From: Alphaproteobacteria bacterium Ga0077535 | GTDB taxonomy: Bacteria; Pseudomonadota; Alphaproteobacteria; Caulobacterales; Aquidulcibacteraceae | Assembly: GCA_001464425.1 (NCBI GenBank) | Contig: LNEK01000038.1 | Coordinates: 1 to 64,000, forward strand | Reading direction: 5' to 3' | DNA length: 64,000 nt | Shown: one piece after another, positions 1 to 8,795 of the stretch | Layout of the letters: each line of letters starts with the position of its first letter | Position numbering within the stretch: the stretch's first letter is position 1 | The notes under the pieces: generated by a model | Database searches by the model: none | Seen by the model: only the letters and a program-made list of their open reading frames with translations | What the model was told of the DNA's origin: nothing | Translations under genes and position numbers: made by a program

Positions 1-52
1 GCTGAAAAACCGATTTCGCGATATCCAACCCGATTGTGACTACGTTGCTCAT
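1..52 (-). CDS. IS110-family transposase, N-terminus only (runs off left edge)
   Basis: Seventeen codons read leftwards from an ATG at 50-52 and leave the window. The peptide contains TIGLDIAKSVFQ, the usual opening of IS110-family DEDD transposases, where the Asp of GLDIAK is the first acidic catalytic residue of the RuvC-like domain. A strong Shine-Dalgarno (GGAGGA) lies just upstream at about 56-64. Most of the element is outside the window, so completeness cannot be judged. The noncoding end, which in IS110 relatives can encode the bridge RNA, would fall roughly in 53-132, but I see no sequence proof of it. Confidence 0.75.
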   Translation of the reverse strand, partial: MSNVVTIGLDIAKSVFQ

Positions 53-132
53 GGCTCTCCTCCGGCTCAAACCGGAAGCATACGCCGCCGGTGGGGGGAG
101 AGCCGTCCACGGCATCGAATGCGGACGTTGGC

Positions 133-510
133 CTACGCCTTCACGAACCGAGCGACGCCATCAAATCCGCTCCCGCGAATCTCAATCTCAAGATGGTCAC
201 CTGGCTGCGGAGCAGCGGTTTCATTAAGCGGCACTATAATCTCGTATCCGACTGGAGCGTCCGGGTATGTGAACGAACTGACGCAGCGCTCCGCATTCCC
301 TCGCGCGATACTCCACAGCTCAACCCGGCGCTCTGATCCCGTGCGATATAGCCATGCCTGCTCTATGCAAGGTCCTTTGAAGCTCCAAGAGCGCTCCGTC
401 GCAGCAATCGCTAGGCGGCCATCGGGGAGCTGCTCGACATCGACTCCGACCGCGCGATAGCACCCCGCGACGAACAGGAGCGCGACGAACACTGCGCTGC
501 GAATCCTCAT
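133..510 (-). CDS. Putative lipoprotein, unknown function
   Basis: A 125-residue protein that begins with a short lipoprotein signal (MRIRSAVFVALLFVAGC), with the lipobox Cys at residue 17. I chose the ATG at 508-510 because it places the signal peptide at the N-terminus; the frame stays open another 53 codons upstream but that part looks non-coding. The mature part is short and probably beta-rich. I do not recognise a family. It sits between the IS110 end and the coiled-coil gene, transcribed towards the insertion sequence. Confidence 0.65.
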   Translation of the reverse strand: MRIRSAVFVALLFVAGCYRAVGVDVEQLPDGRLAIAATERSWSFKGPCIEQAWLYRTGSERRVELWSIARGNAERCVSSFTYPDAPVGYEIIVPLNETAAPQPGDHLEIEIRGSGFDGVARFVKA

Positions 511-830
511 AGCTCGATCTTTCTGATACCGGCCCGGACTAGCTCTTATCACGGATCCGCTAGTGTCCGCTTCCGGCGAAAAGCGGACTCTGAACCGCCT
601 TCGCGTGCCGGCGCGCATTAATGCTTCCCACTTCGCGCGAGCTGGATTGAGACCGGCGTCTCGCAGCAACGCGCATCAACCTTAATTTCCGCGCGTAGAG
701 CGCTTTGCGGCGCGGGGTTTGCACCAGATCGGGGCACGCTTGGTGCGGGAAAGCCACTCGCCTCGCTGGCATGGCCGTTGCAGCCGCCCTCGTTAACGCC
801 CGCAAACCGCGGGCTGCGCGGGAGTTTACG
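511..830. other. Intergenic region with a short inverted repeat
   Basis: No gene is supported here. At 565-572 and 581-588 there is an 8-bp inverted repeat, GTCCGCTT / AAGCGGAC, separated by CCGGCGAA, which would form a compact hairpin. It has no T-run and looks more like a dispersed palindromic repeat than a terminator. The stretch before 831 carries the Shine-Dalgarno (GGGAG) of the next gene. Confidence 0.5.
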
Positions 831-2624
831 ATGTACTTCGATCAAGAGGACGATGAGCGCGATCCGTTCGCGGCCTTCGGCGATCTCGACGCCGATACTG
901 ACACGGACGCCGATCCGGATTTCGGATCTGAAGACCCGGTGACGGCGCATGACGAGCCGACCGTGGTTGAACCGGAAACACAAACCAAATTGAAGACTGG
1001 CTTCTCATGGGCCGCCTTCATGGGCGGATTGACCGCCATTCTCTGGATCGCCGGCGCTGTCGGCGGCCCGATTTCGTATTTCGGCGTCGATGCGCTGATG
1101 AATATGGACCCGGCCATGCAAGCCGGCCTGATCGCGCTCGCGATCGGCCCTGCCCTGCTGTTCTGGGTGACGGCTTCGGCCGCTGGCGACGCCATGAAGG
1201 CGCGCCGCATCGCAACGCACCTGACGCAACGCATGACGAGCGAGCCGCGCTTCCCGACCGAAGCGACCGAGCAGCAAGCCAAGCAGCTCACTGAAACGGT
1301 GAAGGGCGAGATCGAGTCGTTGAACGACGCGGTGTCGTCGGCGCTGAACCGCCTCGCTGAGCTGGAGAGCGCGGCGCAAAGCAACGCGCATCTCTTTGGT
1401 GAAGCGGTCGCGGCCTCGCGTGACAACGTCGAGACCATGACGCACGCGCTGAAGAGCGAACGTGACGCTGTGGTGGCCTTGAATGGCGATCTGAAGAACC
1501 AAACCGAAACGATCGCGCATTCGATCGGCCGGCAAGTGCGCTTGCTGCGTGAAGCGTCGAAAATGGTGAAGACCGAGGTCGTCGCTGCTGAAGATGCGCT
1601 CGAAAGCCACCTCGCCTCGTTCACGGCTTCGGCCACGATCATGGGCGAGCGCACCGCGCACTTCCATGTCGTCGCTGACAAAGCCTCTGCCGCGACCTCG
1701 CACCTCAACGGCGCGATGACGGAAATGCTGGAAGGCCTGGCGCAAGCGACGCGTCTGACCGAAACGGCGAAGAAGGCGACGGCGGAAGCTGTGCTTGCGG
1801 CGAACGAAACGGCCGGCGCTGTGCGTGAAACCACGCGCACCGCGGTATTCGAAGCCAAGCGCGCGGCGCAACTGATCCGCGCCGAAAGCGTCGCCATGCA
1901 GGAAGCTGCGAACGACACGCTGGCCAAGCTGCAAAGCGCAGCGAGCGCGGCGCGTGCGGCTTCGGTCGAAAGCGAAGCGGCTGCTGACCGCTACACCGCC
2001 ACGATCGAAAAGCGCCTCAACGCGCTGGCGAGCACGGCGAGCGCGAAGAAGGTCAGCGTCCAGCGCCAGCCTGAGCCGGCTGTGATGGAAGAAGCGACCT
2101 CGTTGCATGCGGCGGCCCGTGTGGCCGTGGCGCGCGGCGCCGGTGGTGGTTCTTCCTACGCCGAAGTCGAGACGCAGCCGAAGCGCGCTTTCAAGGGCTT
2201 TGGTTCGTGGGGCAATTTCATGCCGCCGCAACAGCGCGAAGAAGAAATCGCGCCGACCGCGGCCAATGAAGGCGGCTCGCTCGAACTGGCTTCGTTCGGC
2301 AATGCCGATGACGAGCTGCGCGCTGGCGCGATCAATCTGGTGATCAATTCGGGCGTCGATATCGACGACGTGTTGGCGCCGGTCGATCTCGACCGCATCG
2401 CTCGCTCTTCGCGTGATGGCGCAACTGCCCGCCGCCGTGCGGTGGTGGACGCAGCGCCGGGCGCCGTGGGCCGCATCTCGCGCCACATGAAGCGCAACGC
2501 CAATGCGCAAGAACTGGCCGCCCAGTTCCGCTCACGCCCGGACCTCGCCAAGAGCGAGAAGAAGGGCGAAGGCTCGGACCTGGTTCGCGCTTACCTGCTG
2601 ATCGACGCGGCGCTCGCCTCGTAA
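831..2624 (+). CDS. Two-TM, long coiled-coil protein (TipN-like architecture)
   Basis: A 597-residue protein. Residues 1-55 are highly acidic (runs of DxDxD), followed by two predicted membrane segments at about 61-80 and 98-117, then a long Ala/Glu/Lys/Arg-rich coiled coil from about 130 to 440, and a C-terminal segment of about 120 residues that looks partly ordered. The ATG at 831 has GGGAG seven bases upstream and is preferred over in-frame upstream starts. The plan (N-terminal membrane anchor plus a large cytoplasmic coiled coil) resembles the polarity factor TipN of Caulobacter, but coiled coils match many things, so this is an architectural analogy and not a family assignment. It converges with the mla operon with no gap. 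Confidence 0.8.
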   Translation: MYFDQEDDERDPFAAFGDLDADTDTDADPDFGSEDPVTAHDEPTVVEPETQTKLKTGFSWAAFMGGLTAILWIAGAVGGPISYFGVDALMNMDPAMQAGLIALAIGPALLFWVTASAAGDAMKARRIATHLTQRMTSEPRFPTEATEQQAKQLTETVKGEIESLNDAVSSALNRLAELESAAQSNAHLFGEAVAASRDNVETMTHALKSERDAVVALNGDLKNQTETIAHSIGRQVRLLREASKMVKTEVVAAEDALESHLASFTASATIMGERTAHFHVVADKASAATSHLNGAMTEMLEGLAQATRLTETAKKATAEAVLAANETAGAVRETTRTAVFEAKRAAQLIRAESVAMQEAANDTLAKLQSAASAARAASVESEAAADRYTATIEKRLNALASTASAKKVSVQRQPEPAVMEEATSLHAAARVAVARGAGGGSSYAEVETQPKRAFKGFGSWGNFMPPQQREEEIAPTAANEGGSLELASFGNADDELRAGAINLVINSGVDIDDVLAPVDLDRIARSSRDGATARRRAVVDAAPGAVGRISRHMKRNANAQELAAQFRSRPDLAKSEKKGEGSDLVRAYLLIDAALAS

Positions 2625-3236
2625 TCAGTCTTCTGCAGCGGCGGAGGCCAAAGCTTCCGCCGCTGCATCTGCCGCAAACTCCCCAATGCGCGCGCTGCCT
2701 TCACGGGCGGCGCGCGCAAGCGCATCAGCCGCTATTTGTGACGAACGCGCGCTGACTGGCGCTTCAGTCGAGATGATGCGCGAGGCGACGATCTGGCGGC
2801 CGCGGCGGACGAGCCGCACTTCGGCGACGAAACGCGCCGTCATGGTCTCTTCCTGCACCTCAAAGTCGAGCACTTCCCAGCGCACTTCGAAATCGGCGCT
2901 GGCTTCGCCTGCGCGTGTGGCGGCGCGGAAGCGGCCTTGGCGCACCATGGTTTCAACCAGCATTTGCTGGAGTGCATCGGACGCGCGCGAGGACCACTGG
3001 GTTTGATCGACGTAAGCGATGCTATCGCCGGTGCGCCAGATGAGGTCGCCGCCAAGAATGGCGCGTTCGCCATTGGGAGTGGCGACACCAATGACGGCGT
3101 CGATAGGCGCGCCTTGTGAGGCGGTGACGTTCTGAGCCTCAAGGATGAAGGTGCGCGGCGGCGGCGGCGGCTCGGGCAGCAGCGTGATGCAACCACCGAG
3201 CGCGGTCAGCGAGGCGAGAAGAAGGGCGCGCATCAT
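2625..3236 (-). CDS. ABC-type transport auxiliary lipoprotein (PqiC-like)
   Basis: A 203-residue lipoprotein with signal MMRALLLASLTALGGC and a proline-rich linker (PEPPPPP) after the lipobox. The rest fits the ABC-transport auxiliary family (PqiC/YmbA-like, PF03886), outer-membrane lipoproteins that work with Mce/MlaD proteins. Its start overlaps the stop of the mlaD gene by four bases, so it is the last gene of the mla operon and probably translationally coupled. Inferred role: outer-membrane partner of the MlaEFD complex, perhaps in place of MlaA/MlaC, which are not nearby. Confidence 0.85.
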   Translation of the reverse strand: MMRALLLASLTALGGCITLLPEPPPPPRTFILEAQNVTASQGAPIDAVIGVATPNGERAILGGDLIWRTGDSIAYVDQTQWSSRASDALQQMLVETMVRQGRFRAATRAGEASADFEVRWEVLDFEVQEETMTARFVAEVRLVRRGRQIVASRIISTEAPVSARSSQIAADALARAAREGSARIGEFAADAAAEALASAAAED

Positions 3237-4081
3237 TGATCGAGCTCCACGGTGGGCCGCGGCGCGCGCGGCGTAAGGACGGATGGGTTTTCATCGATAT
3301 TGTTGGCGACGCGGCTGATCGAGGTCGCAGCGCGGCGGATTTCCTCGGCGGCGAGCGCAAGTTCCGGCAGCGTTTCGCCTGAGGCGACGCTAGCGGCATT
3401 GTTGATCTCGCGCAGAGTCGTATCGAGTTCGGAGAGATCGGACTGCATTTGGCGCGCGAGCGTGGCGATTTCTTGCGCCGCTTGCCCGCCTTGATTGATC
3501 ACCGAATCCTGCGCTGCGAGTTGCGACGACACGGTTTCGAGGTTCTCGATGATGCGGGTGACGCGCTGGATGTTTTCGTCGGTGAGCAGATCGCGGACCG
3601 AGGCCATGGCTTCACTGGCGCGCAGCGCGATGTCTTCGGAGCGCGCGAGTAATTCATCGACTTGCGAGCCGCGACCTTCAAGGCGCGGCGGCGGGCCGCC
3701 GAAGCCGGCACGCAAAAGCTCGGCGTTGGCGCTGCCCGGCGAAAGCTGAATGAGAGTGACGCCGGTCAGGCCGATTGGTTCGAGCTGGGCGGTGGAATCG
3801 GTTTTCACCGGCACGTCTGTCGAGACGCGGATGCGGGCGATGACGCGATTGGTGTTGTCCGGGTCGATGCGCAAGGTATCGACTTCGCCGACCTTGATGC
3901 CGTTGAAGCGCACTTCGCCGCCTTCGGTGAGGCCGCGCACGGGATCGGCGAAGACGACGTCAAACTCGTTGAAGCCGCGCCGCAGCTCGCCGCCCGTGAT
4001 CCACATCGCGAACAACATGATCAGAACTGCGCCGAGCACTGTCGCCGCACCGATGAAGACGTAATTGGCTTTCGTTTCCAT
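3233..4081 (-). CDS. mlaD: MlaD family (Mce domain) lipid-transport protein
   Basis: A 282-residue protein with one N-terminal membrane anchor (about 7-29), a single Mce/MlaD domain (about 38-118, with the typical VRFNGIKVGEV stretch) and a long helical C-terminal part (about 140-260). Mce proteins form hexameric rings that pass phospholipids between the inner-membrane ABC transporter and the periplasm. The gene follows the ATPase gene after 4 bp and overlaps the auxiliary lipoprotein gene. The long helical C-terminus is more like Mce proteins of the YrbD-with-extension type than the short E. coli MlaD. Confidence 0.92.
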   Translation of the reverse strand: METKANYVFIGAATVLGAVLIMLFAMWITGGELRRGFNEFDVVFADPVRGLTEGGEVRFNGIKVGEVDTLRIDPDNTNRVIARIRVSTDVPVKTDSTAQLEPIGLTGVTLIQLSPGSANAELLRAGFGGPPPRLEGRGSQVDELLARSEDIALRASEAMASVRDLLTDENIQRVTRIIENLETVSSQLAAQDSVINQGGQAAQEIATLARQMQSDLSELDTTLREINNAASVASGETLPELALAAEEIRRAATSISRVANNIDENPSVLTPRAPRPTVELDQ

Positions 4082-4085
4082 GGGA

Positions 4086-4841
4086 CTACCTTTCCGCTGC
4101 GCCGCGCGTTGCGGCGCGGCCTCGCGGTCCTGAAAAATACTCCGCCACCCAACCGGTGGCGTCTTTCTCGATTTCCGGAATGGTGCCGATCGCTGCGACC
4201 TTGCCGCCGTAAAGAACAGCGACGCGATCGGCGATGGCGTGAAGCGTGTCGAGATCGTGGGTGACGAGGAACACGGTGAGCCCCAGTGAGCGGGCGAGGT
4301 CGCGCGTCATCTCATCGAAATTGCCGGCGGAGATCGGATCGAGGCCGGCGGTGGGTTCGTCGAGGAATAGCAATTCTGGATCGAGCGCGATGGCGCGCGC
4401 GACGGCGGCGCGTTTGCGCATGCCGCCGGAGATCTGCGCCGGCTTCTTGTGGTGGGCGCTTGGATCGAGGCCGGCCATGGAGAGCTTCAGTGCAGCGATG
4501 TGTACGCGTAGTGGCGCCGAAAGCTGCGTGTGCTCGCGCAAGGGCGCTTCGACGTTTTCGAGAATGGTGAGCGTCGAGAACAGCGCGCCGTCCTGGAACA
4601 TCACGCCGCGGCGTGGCTCAATGTCATTCTCTTCAAAATAAGGGAAGGTGATCTCCCCTTCCGTCGCTTCGTCGAGGCCGACGATTTCGCGCAGCAGCAC
4701 GGACTTGCCGCAGCCGGACGGACCGACGACGCCGAGGATTTCACCGCGGCGCACGTCGAGGTCGAGGCCGTCATGCACGGTCTGCTCGCCGAAGCGAGTG
4801 ACGAGGCCCTTGATGCGAATGGCGATTTCTTCGCTCACCAA
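4086..4841 (-). CDS. mlaF: MlaF-type ABC transporter ATPase
   Basis: A 251-residue ABC ATPase. Walker A GPSGCGKS is at residues 40-47, the signature ISGGMRKR at about 137-144, Walker B LLFLDEP at 157-163, and the switch His in VTHDLD. The ISGGM(R/K)KR form of the signature is typical of Mla/Mce-associated ATPases. It energises lipid transport together with the MlaE permease encoded just upstream, whose stop it overlaps by seven bases. Confidence 0.93.
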   Translation of the reverse strand: MVSEEIAIRIKGLVTRFGEQTVHDGLDLDVRRGEILGVVGPSGCGKSVLLREIVGLDEATEGEITFPYFEENDIEPRRGVMFQDGALFSTLTILENVEAPLREHTQLSAPLRVHIAALKLSMAGLDPSAHHKKPAQISGGMRKRAAVARAIALDPELLFLDEPTAGLDPISAGNFDEMTRDLARSLGLTVFLVTHDLDTLHAIADRVAVLYGGKVAAIGTIPEIEKDATGWVAEYFSGPRGRAATRGAAER

Positions 4842-5968
4842 TTCATCTCCAGGAACCAGAGGGCGAAGATCGCATCCAAGAGGATGACCATGAAGATCGC
4901 TTGCACGACGGATGTCGTGACACGCTGGCCGAGGGAGCCGACATCACCGCCAACGCTGAGGCCCTGCTTGCAGCCGATAATGGCCAGTGCGAGCGCGAAC
5001 GCTGGCGCTTTGGAGAAGCCGACCCAAAAGTGCTGCGCCGGAACGACTTCGGCGATACGCGCAAAGAACATGGCGGGGCTGATGTCGAGTTCACCCCAGC
5101 ACACCAGCAAGCCGCCAAGGATGCCGGACATCATCGCGCCGAACGTGAGGATCGGCGTCATCACCAGCATGGCGATGACACGCGGCGCAACCAGGGCATC
5201 CATCGGATCGATGCCCATGACGCGCATGGCGTCGATTTCCTGGCGCATCTTCATGGCGCCGATCTCGGCGGTGAAGGCGCTGTTGGTGCGGCCAGCGAGA
5301 ATGACAGCGGTGATGACGACGCCGAATTCGCGCAGCATGGAAAATGCGACGAGATCGATGGTGAACACGGTCGCGCCGAAATCGCCGAGGATGCGCGCGC
5401 CGAGATAAGCGACGACCATGCCGATGAAGAACGAAAGCAAGAGCACGATCGGCAGCGCGTTGAGGCCGGCGACTTCCATCGTGTGGACGATCGAGACCCA
5501 ACGGATGCGGCGCGGATTGGTGATCATGCCCGCAAGCACGGTCAGCGTCTGACCAAAAAAGCCGATGGTTTCGATGATCTCTTCGCCGACGGCGCCGACG
5601 CTGCGGCCGACGCTATCGAGGACACCGACGACGCCCGTTAACTTTTCTGGCGGCGGCGCGGGCTCGGCATTGGATTTGCGCGCAGCTTGAAGAAGTTTAA
5701 TTGCGTTAACGTGTTGGCCGCGAATGGCGATGCGGGTTTCTTTGCCGGCGGGGCTGTCGCGGAAGGTGCGATCGATCAAATACGCGCCGGCGACATCGAA
5801 GCGGCCAAGCTCGCCGACATCGACGACAGCGCCAGGTTTTAGCCGTGCAGCAAGCGCAGACAGGTCATCCTCGAGGCTGGCGATGGTGTCCACCGTCCAG
5901 TCCCCGCGCAGCGCCAGCACTGGCGCGCGGTCATCCTCGCGGAAATCGAAAGTGGCCGTTGCGGCCAT
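4835..5968 (-). CDS. mlaE: MlaE-type permease with N-terminal STAS-like domain
   Basis: A 377-residue protein. Residues 1-110 look like a STAS-type domain (beta-alpha pattern, GDWTVDTI...DVGELGRFD), and 130-377 form the MlaE permease with five to six hydrophobic segments and the conserved LREFGVVITAVILAGRTNSAF region. A fused STAS domain is common in alphaproteobacterial MlaE proteins; in E. coli the STAS protein MlaB is separate. First gene of the operon mlaE-mlaF-mlaD-lipoprotein, which keeps the outer membrane asymmetric by moving phospholipids between membranes. Confidence 0.93.
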   Translation of the reverse strand: MAATATFDFREDDRAPVLALRGDWTVDTIASLEDDLSALAARLKPGAVVDVGELGRFDVAGAYLIDRTFRDSPAGKETRIAIRGQHVNAIKLLQAARKSNAEPAPPPEKLTGVVGVLDSVGRSVGAVGEEIIETIGFFGQTLTVLAGMITNPRRIRWVSIVHTMEVAGLNALPIVLLLSFFIGMVVAYLGARILGDFGATVFTIDLVAFSMLREFGVVITAVILAGRTNSAFTAEIGAMKMRQEIDAMRVMGIDPMDALVAPRVIAMLVMTPILTFGAMMSGILGGLLVCWGELDISPAMFFARIAEVVPAQHFWVGFSKAPAFALALAIIGCKQGLSVGGDVGSLGQRVTTSVVQAIFMVILLDAIFALWFLEMNW

Positions 5969-6093
5969 ATTTGAGTCGTTCCCTGTACGGTTGGGCGTGC
6001 CTGCCCACCCAACCGATAAGCGCTAACAGAAAATATTAGGCAAAGAAGCCAAACGCGCGCAGCGGGCGATGTTCCCGCGCGACGGGCGATTTC

Positions 6094-7284
6094 TTAAGGC
6101 TGTGGTGTGGCGGGAACGCGTTTGCGCGGTTGCAAAAGCAAGATCGCGAGGCCGCCGCCGATAACGCATAATGCGGCCATGGCCCAGTAACCACGCGCGC
6201 CGACATGATCGTAAAGATAACCTGAAAGCAGCGTCGAACAGCCCATCAGCACGCCGGCCGATAGCGCTGCGTAAAGTGTCTGCGCCATGGTGGCGGAATG
6301 CTCCGCGGCTTCGCGGTGCACGAGGCGCATGGCGCCGACATGCGCCGCTGCAAAGCTTAACGCGTGCAGCGCTTGCAAAGGCCAGAGCGCAAAGCCAAGC
6401 GGCGCAAAGCCCATGGCGAGCCAGCGCGCAATGCCGCCGCCAGCGCCCATGAGGATCAAAGCTTCAGACGATACGCGCCGCTCAATGAACGGGAGACTGA
6501 AGAGAAACGCGATTTCGATGGCGACGCCGAAGGCCCAGAGGATTCCGACCATTTCCGGCGATATGCCCTGCCCGCGCCAGACGATAGTCGAGAAGCCATA
6601 ATAGAAGCCGTGCGCGCTTTGGATGAGGCCGCACGCGATAATGAGAATGACGAAGCGGCGATTGCGGAGCAGCTCGCCAATGGCGCCGAGGCGCGCAGCG
6701 CGCGTCTGCACGAGTGGCGGATCGTGCTTCAGACCAAGCCACGATGTGGCGACGACGAGCGCTAAGCCGGAGAGCACCCAGATGACGACGGCGCCTAAGC
6801 CGAAGCCGGAAATGAGTACGCCGCCGGCGATGTTAGCGACGATGAAGGCGAACGAGCCGATGCCGCGCGCGACACCGTAGCTGAGCTTGCCTTGCGCGGT
6901 GGCGCGCAAAGTTGCGGCTTCGATGAGCGGCGTCAGCGCTTGCGTGAGCGAAAGCGCGATGAAGCCGAGAACGAGCAATTGCCAGAAGCCGTGCGCGATG
7001 AAGAAGAACGCGGCGTAGGCGATCACGGCGGCGACGGAGACGTATTTCAGCGGCGTGCCGCGGTCGCTGGCGCCGTCGGCCCAATAGGCTATGGCGGGGC
7101 CGGTTAGGATGCGCGCGAATTGCGCCAGCGACAGCACTGCGCCGATTTCGGCGCCGGAGAGCGCGCGTTCGACTTCGAGCCAGCGCGGCAGAAAGACGAG
7201 GATGACGCCCGTGGTGCCGAACAGCGCCGACATCACCATGGTGACGCGGGCGGCACGGGAGTTGAGGATGGATTCGGCGGTCAC
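6094..7284 (-). CDS. MFS transporter, MFS_1-like/HcaT type
   Basis: About 396 residues with twelve predicted membrane segments and almost no loops, consistent with the MFS subgroup that includes the 3-phenylpropionate permease HcaT and nucleoside/sugar permease relatives (MFS_1_like). The start is uncertain: the frame opens at a TTG (7338), a GTG at 7284 gives a short cytoplasmic lead before TM1, and ATGs at 7239 and 7233 would leave a clipped TM1. I use the GTG. The substrate cannot be read from the sequence. It is divergent from prolyl aminopeptidase. Confidence 0.8.
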   Translation of the reverse strand: MTAESILNSRAARVTMVMSALFGTTGVILVFLPRWLEVERALSGAEIGAVLSLAQFARILTGPAIAYWADGASDRGTPLKYVSVAAVIAYAAFFFIAHGFWQLLVLGFIALSLTQALTPLIEAATLRATAQGKLSYGVARGIGSFAFIVANIAGGVLISGFGLGAVVIWVLSGLALVVATSWLGLKHDPPLVQTRAARLGAIGELLRNRRFVILIIACGLIQSAHGFYYGFSTIVWRGQGISPEMVGILWAFGVAIEIAFLFSLPFIERRVSSEALILMGAGGGIARWLAMGFAPLGFALWPLQALHALSFAAAHVGAMRLVHREAAEHSATMAQTLYAALSAGVLMGCSTLLSGYLYDHVGARGYWAMAALCVIGGGLAILLLQPRKRVPATPQP

Positions 7285-7397
7285 GGTCGCTAGCGCGTAG
7301 CATTGTGACCGCCGTGACGCGAGGCGCCCCTCCCCCAAGGGGGAGGGGAAGTAGCGCTAGCCTTGCTCCTGGCGCCTCCTGCCCGTAACCAAGCGGC

Positions 7398-8378
7398 ATG
7401 TACGGATACACGCCCCCACACCGCCGCGACCTCTATCCCGCGATCGAGGCCAATCAGACCGAGATGCTGAAGGTCTCCGATCTGCACACGGTGTATGTGG
7501 AGCAGAGCGGCAATCGATCAGGCCTGCCGGCGGTGGCGCTGCATGGCGGGCCGGGCGGCGGCTCCTCGCCGGAGATGCGGCGGTTTTTTGATCCGAAACG
7601 CTATCGCGTGGTGATGATGGATCAGCGCGGATGCGGGCGCTCGACGCCGCACGCGGAGCTGCGTGAGAACACGACGTGGGATTTGGTCGCTGATATCGAG
7701 CGCGTGCGCGAGAAGCTCGGGATCGAGAAATGGCTGGTGTTCGGCGGCTCGTGGGGATCGACGCTGGCGTTGGCGTATGCGGCCAAGCACCCGGAGCGGG
7801 TGGCGGGACTAGTGCTGCGCGGGATTTTTACGCTGCGCAAAAGCGAGATCGACTGGTTCTACCAGAATGGCGCAAGCCAGGTGTTTCCGGATGCGTTCGC
7901 GCGCTACGCGGCGGCGATACCGGAAGCGGAGCACGGTGACTTTCTCGCTGCGTATCACAAGCGCCTCACCTCTCCGGATTGGGATACCCGCCTCAAAGCT
8001 GCGCGTGCGTGGGCGCGCTGGGAAGGTGAGACGATTTCGATCGCAGGGCCGAGCGCGCTGCCGTCACGATTTAACGAGGATCGGTTCGTCGAAGCGTTTG
8101 CGCGGATCGAGAACCATTATTTCGTCAATCACGGCTTCTTCGAGCATGATGGCTGGCTTTTGGATCAAGCGCCGCGCATGCGCGGCATCCCCTGCCGCAT
8201 CGCGCAAGGCCGCTATGACATGTGTACGCCGATGACGACGGCGTGGGAGTTGAAGCAGCGTTGGCCGGAAGCAGAGTTGGAGGTTATCCACGATGCCGGG
8301 CACAGCTCGCTTGAGCCTGGGATTGTGGATGCGCTTATCCGCGCGACGGATTGGATGGCGGAGAAAGCAAGCTGGTAG
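7398..8378 (+). CDS. pip: Prolyl aminopeptidase (proline iminopeptidase)
   Basis: A 326-residue alpha/beta hydrolase of family S33. The oxyanion motif HGGPGGG is at residues 49-55, the strand with DQRGCGRS at 75-82, and the nucleophile elbow GGSWGS at 116-121 with Ser118. The late GRYDMCTP and HDAGHS segments hold the acid and catalytic His. It removes N-terminal proline from peptides in the cytoplasm. Length fits the family (about 310-330). Its TAG stop overlaps the first unit of the 7-bp repeat array that follows, so the repeat unit ends exactly at the gene. Confidence 0.95.
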   Translation: MYGYTPPHRRDLYPAIEANQTEMLKVSDLHTVYVEQSGNRSGLPAVALHGGPGGGSSPEMRRFFDPKRYRVVMMDQRGCGRSTPHAELRENTTWDLVADIERVREKLGIEKWLVFGGSWGSTLALAYAAKHPERVAGLVLRGIFTLRKSEIDWFYQNGASQVFPDAFARYAAAIPEAEHGDFLAAYHKRLTSPDWDTRLKAARAWARWEGETISIAGPSALPSRFNEDRFVEAFARIENHYFVNHGFFEHDGWLLDQAPRMRGIPCRIAQGRYDMCTPMTTAWELKQRWPEAELEVIHDAGHSSLEPGIVDALIRATDWMAEKASW

Positions 8379-8405
8379 GTGTCAGGTATCAGGTGTCGGG
8401 TGTCG
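8378..8405 (+). repeat. Left array of a 7-bp repeat (4 units)
   Basis: Four head-to-tail heptamers: GGTGTCA, GGTATCA, GGTGTCG, GGTGTCG. The first base is the last base of the pip stop codon. The ATG of the four-helix-bundle gene begins two bases after the array. The array is the reverse complement of the one at 8793-8827. Confidence 0.9.
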
Positions 8406-8406
8406 G

Positions 8407-8795
8407 ATGAGCGGGGACGACAGCGCTAACGAGGGTCACGGACAATCGGTCTGGGACCTGATCGTCTTTCAAAAGGCTTACCAGGGCGCGCTGGATATTC
8501 ACCGGCTTGCAATGACCTTTCCTGCCCATGAACGCTTTGAACTCACGAGCCAAGTCCGTCGATCAAGCAAAGGCATCTGCGCAAACTTGGCTGAGGGGCG
8601 CGGCAGACAACAAGGATCGGCGGCAGAGTTCAGGCGCTATGTAGTGATGGCGCTAGGAAGCACGGACGAAACATTGCTTTGGTGTCGTTTCGCCAAAGAT
8701 CTGGGCTACATCACCAAGCCCAGCACACCGAACTCAACCGGACCTACACCGAAATCGCGCGAATGCTGAACGGCCTAATCGCACGCCTTCGCTGA
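8407..8795 (+). pseudogene. S23/four-helix-bundle protein gene, frameshifted near its 3' end
   Basis: From the ATG at 8407 the frame encodes a four-helix-bundle protein of the 23S-rRNA-intervening-sequence (S23, TIGR02436) family: VWDLIVFQKAYQ, LTSQVRRSSKGICANLAEG and RRYVVMALGSTDETLLW are typical. After GYIT (about 8712) the frame turns to an unrelated tail ending at 8769, whereas the -1 frame continues the expected last helix (HTELNRTYTEIARMLNGL) to a TGA at 8793-8795. So one indel has split the last helix. The TGA overlaps the right repeat array. Function of the family is not settled; members occur in rRNA intervening sequences and as diversity-generating retroelement accessory proteins. 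Confidence 0.8.

Noticed and set aside
2634-2667. A 12-bp stem between the coiled-coil gene and the auxiliary lipoprotein gene
   Set aside because: It lacks a T-run and is inside coding sequence (Ala/Glu repeats), so I did not call a terminator.
4530-5408. A 292-codon + strand frame over mlaF and mlaE
   Set aside because: Antisense to conserved transporter genes, no protein-like composition.
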